A model generated the notes under the pieces. It did not search any database. It saw nothing but the letters and a program-made list of their open reading frames with translations, and was not told where the DNA came from. A stretch of DNA of 14,529 nt from Pavlovales sp. CCMP2436 (taxonomy: Eukaryota; Haptophyta; Pavlovophyceae; Pavlovales): contig MU631928.1 in the NCBI GenBank assembly GCA_026770615.1, positions 52,874 to 67,402 of the forward strand, given 5' to 3'. Shown piece after piece: positions 13,151 through 14,529 of the stretch. The first letter of the stretch is position 1; the number at the start of each line of letters is the position of its first letter. Made by a program: the position numbers and the translations under genes.

Positions 13151-14479
13151 CACCAACACCAACAACAACAACGACAACGACAGCAACAACAATAATAACA
13201 ACAACAACAAAAAACAATAACAATAACAACAAATAATAGCAACAAATAATAACAAATACAATGATAGTAATGATAACAATCAGTATTTATCGCTATTACC
13301 TTGAGCTCGACGGGTTGCGCGGTAACGAGGTGGCAGCTGTGCGACTTCTTGAGAACCTTCTCCAGCGCGTCGATGTCCCCGCGGCATGCTGCCTGTTTAA
13401 GGGGGGGGGATGGTTGGCTCACATTGAAGCTTTTTAGGGGTGGGGCCAGGGCCGGGGGTATAGTTACCTTCGAGGGCTTGAGCGTGCCCGTGTACGTCTG
13501 CATGAAGGCCTTGGCGCGCTTGCGCGTCACGTTGCCGATGCAGTCCGCGCCTGAGCCGATGTTGATGATGAAGTGCCGCTCACCTACACAGAAATACAAA
13601 CAAATCAAAATGAGACACGGTCGGACTAGGGTTAAGTAGAATAATAATAATATAATAATAACAACGGACCCTAGCACGGTCAAAATACCCCCCGTAATAA
13701 TATCAACAACAACAACGTAGTAAAAGTATTAATATTAATTGTGATATTATTAATAATAATAAGAAGAAGACGCAGAACATTATAATATGAATATTAGAAT
13801 TAATATCAACAACTAGCCCTAGCCGCCGCATCTCCTAAAATAATGCAATAAACAATAACAGCACTACCCCTAGCCATCGAGCCATTATCATCATCATCAT
13901 CATCATCATAAATAATAATAACCCCTAGCCCCAGTAACCCCCCACCCCCCCCCCTGTAAAAACAATATCTAGCCCTCGTAAAAATAACATCTAACCATAA
14001 TTCGAGCTATCTATCTCCTCCTCCGGCAGCTCGTAGTGCGGCTCCGCTACTAAGAGTAGCCTCTTTGCTTTGAGAGCAACTTCTATGGCGAACGGCCCGT
14101 GCCCACTGTACGTGACGTTCTCGCTCGTCAAGGGCGCCTTCTTGCCAGTCTGCGCGAGCATCTTGGGGGCGCTCGTGTTGAGGAAGGTCGGTGTGGCAGC
14201 ACGCAGCCCATCCCTGAGGCAGTGGCACAGGTGTACAGTGGGCAGCGTGAGTCCACCCCTCGCCGAAGCCCCAGGACACCCTAATAGTAGACCCAACCCA
14301 AAATCTCACACAGAGAGGATGACTTTCTGGACCTTGTGGCCGGTTTCGATGCCGTTCTGGGTGGGCATCACACCGGGAATACCAGAGACCGAGAGGTGCC
14401 AGTTGCCCCAGGGCCTCTCGAAGTAGGTAGCCTCGAACCTCTTGGCAAACGCCGGCTCGACAAGAGCCTTGTCCCACAC
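12365..14479 (-). CDS. MULE-type transposase-like protein with SWIM zinc finger, 5' end outside the window
   Basis: Six exons give complement(join(12365-12599, 12735-13099, 13300-13392, 13468-13583, 13996-14213, 14310-14479)). Together they form 399 in-phase codons including the TAG at 12365-12367. All five introns have GT..AG ends and every junction keeps frame. The first visible exon has W...RFEATYFERPWGNWH and SGIPGVMPTQNGIETGHK, resembling the late part of MULE transposase domains (there usually ...TNN..E..N..IK). Visible residues 234-248 form a SWIM finger, C-x-C-x9-C-x-H, in WKFTCSCGHFWHNGNLCSH, followed by GRKLPGRPKK, an order typical of MULE proteins in oomycetes and algae. Residues about 322-373 (GKVYVGKV...GLWEIRYEDD...PEDD...EL) look like a Tudor/Agenet-type fold. 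Intact splicing suggests a functional transposase or a domesticated host gene. The catalytic aspartates must lie upstream, unseen. Confidence 0.8.
12600..12734 (-). other. 135-bp intron flanked by 16-bp direct repeats
   Basis: The last intron of the SWIM gene. On the plus strand, CCTGGCCGTGGGGTGC (12599-12614) and CCTGGCCGTGCGGTGC (12734-12749) match at 15 of 16 positions and overlap the acceptor and donor respectively. The interior is C-rich on the sense strand and contains two exact 20-bp repeats (12631-12650 and 12666-12685), 35 bp apart, plus a partial third near 12711. Confidence 0.85.
13100..13299 (-). other. 200-bp intron filled with AAT/AAC repeats
   Basis: Runs from donor GTAATA (13299) to the TATTATTAAAG acceptor (13100). 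Nearly all of 13104-13260 is (AAT)n and (AAC)n, which opens spurious Leu-, Val- and Asn-rich frames. The splice joins VELK to HANPFLRTIAK in phase 0. Confidence 0.75.
13393..13467 (-). other. 75-bp intron, frame-neutral
   Basis: Donor AAG/GTAACT and acceptor CCCCCTTAAACAG. The length is a multiple of three and contains no in-frame stop, so both retained and spliced forms could be translated. The pyrimidine tract favours splicing. Confidence 0.65.
13584..13995 (-). other. 412-bp intron with simple repeats
   Basis: Donor G/GTTAGA (13995) and acceptor TTTCTGTGTAG (13584). It contains AAT/AAC tracts, a (TCA)n run near 13888-13910, G/C homopolymers and several copies of CCCTAGCC-like words. The split Gly codon joins SSNY-G-ERHFII exactly. 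Confidence 0.75.
14214..14309 (-). other. 96-bp intron
   Basis: Donor GT/GTGAGA (14309) and acceptor CACTGCCTCAG (14214). Choosing GTGAGA rather than the overlapping GTGTGA keeps the frame, joining VQKVILSV to DGLRAATPTF through a split Val codon. Confidence 0.75.
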
Positions 14480-14529
14480 CTATGAAAAAATGGGGTCATT
14501 AGTGGGAAGGGGGGTTGGAGGGGGGGGGG
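14480..14529 (-). other. Acceptor end of a further upstream intron
   Basis: On the minus strand this is C-rich sequence ending in CCATTTTTTCATAG directly before the exon at 14479. Its donor and the gene's 5' exons lie outside the window. Confidence 0.6.

Noticed and set aside
13044..13279. Leu/Val-rich minus-strand frames and Asn/Thr-rich plus-strand frames
   Set aside because: Translations of AAT/AAC repeats within an intron.
14007..14477. 156-codon minus-strand frame over the transposase exons
   Set aside because: Reads through the 96-bp intron in the wrong frame; the spliced frame alone gives family motifs and consistent phases.

Overview
This is nuclear DNA of a eukaryotic, photosynthetic protist. 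GC-rich coding blocks sit in AT-rich, repeat-filled spacers. Introns have GT..AG borders and pyrimidine-rich acceptors. One gene encodes a plastid ALB3/YidC-type insertase that begins with a secretory-type signal followed by an Arg/Ala/Ser-rich stretch, as expected for a plastid of secondary (red algal) origin. A haptophyte or other high-GC chromalveolate alga fits best. The species is an inference and not read directly.

Layout, left to right. (1) 1-2188, minus: an uninterrupted reading frame of at least 729 codons runs off the left edge. It encodes ankyrin-like helices, a long Ala/Gln/Pro linker, an exactly 76-residue ubiquitin-like domain ending in RGG, and an unrecognised C-terminal region. 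(2) 2189-3397: spacer with nested inverted repeats, a 54-bp dispersed repeat and a 49-bp near-palindrome. (3) 3398-4678, minus: an intronless gene combining a possible DUF1796-type domain with a C-terminal CCCH zinc finger. (4) 4679-5261: divergent promoter region containing one copy of a dispersed hairpin repeat. (5) 5262-6753, plus: the ALB3-like gene, best modelled as two exons. (6) 6754-8988: repeat-rich spacer with one doubtful small membrane-protein frame and a decayed coding fragment. (7) 8989-10464: a candidate non-autonomous DNA transposon with inverted termini and a possible TTA target duplication. (8) 10754-about 11458: a mosaic of three gene pieces, namely an elongation factor G fragment (minus), a second ubiquitin-like gene fragment (plus) and an unidentified coding-like piece (minus). 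(9) 11459-12364: hairpin and minisatellite-like spacer. (10) 12365-14529, minus: the 3' part of a six-exon Mutator-like (MULE) transposase-type gene with a SWIM zinc finger and a Tudor/Agenet-like tail; its 5' exons lie beyond the window.

The genes do not form one pathway. The unifying theme is genome dynamics. A MULE-type transposase gene lies near a patchwork of captured-looking host gene fragments, several inverted-repeat elements are present, and two introns are bordered by direct repeats. The most distinctive single items are the ankyrin/ubiquitin-like gene, its paralogous fragment fused head-to-head to an EF-G fragment, and the 135-bp intron whose splice junctions lie within a duplicated 16-bp sequence.
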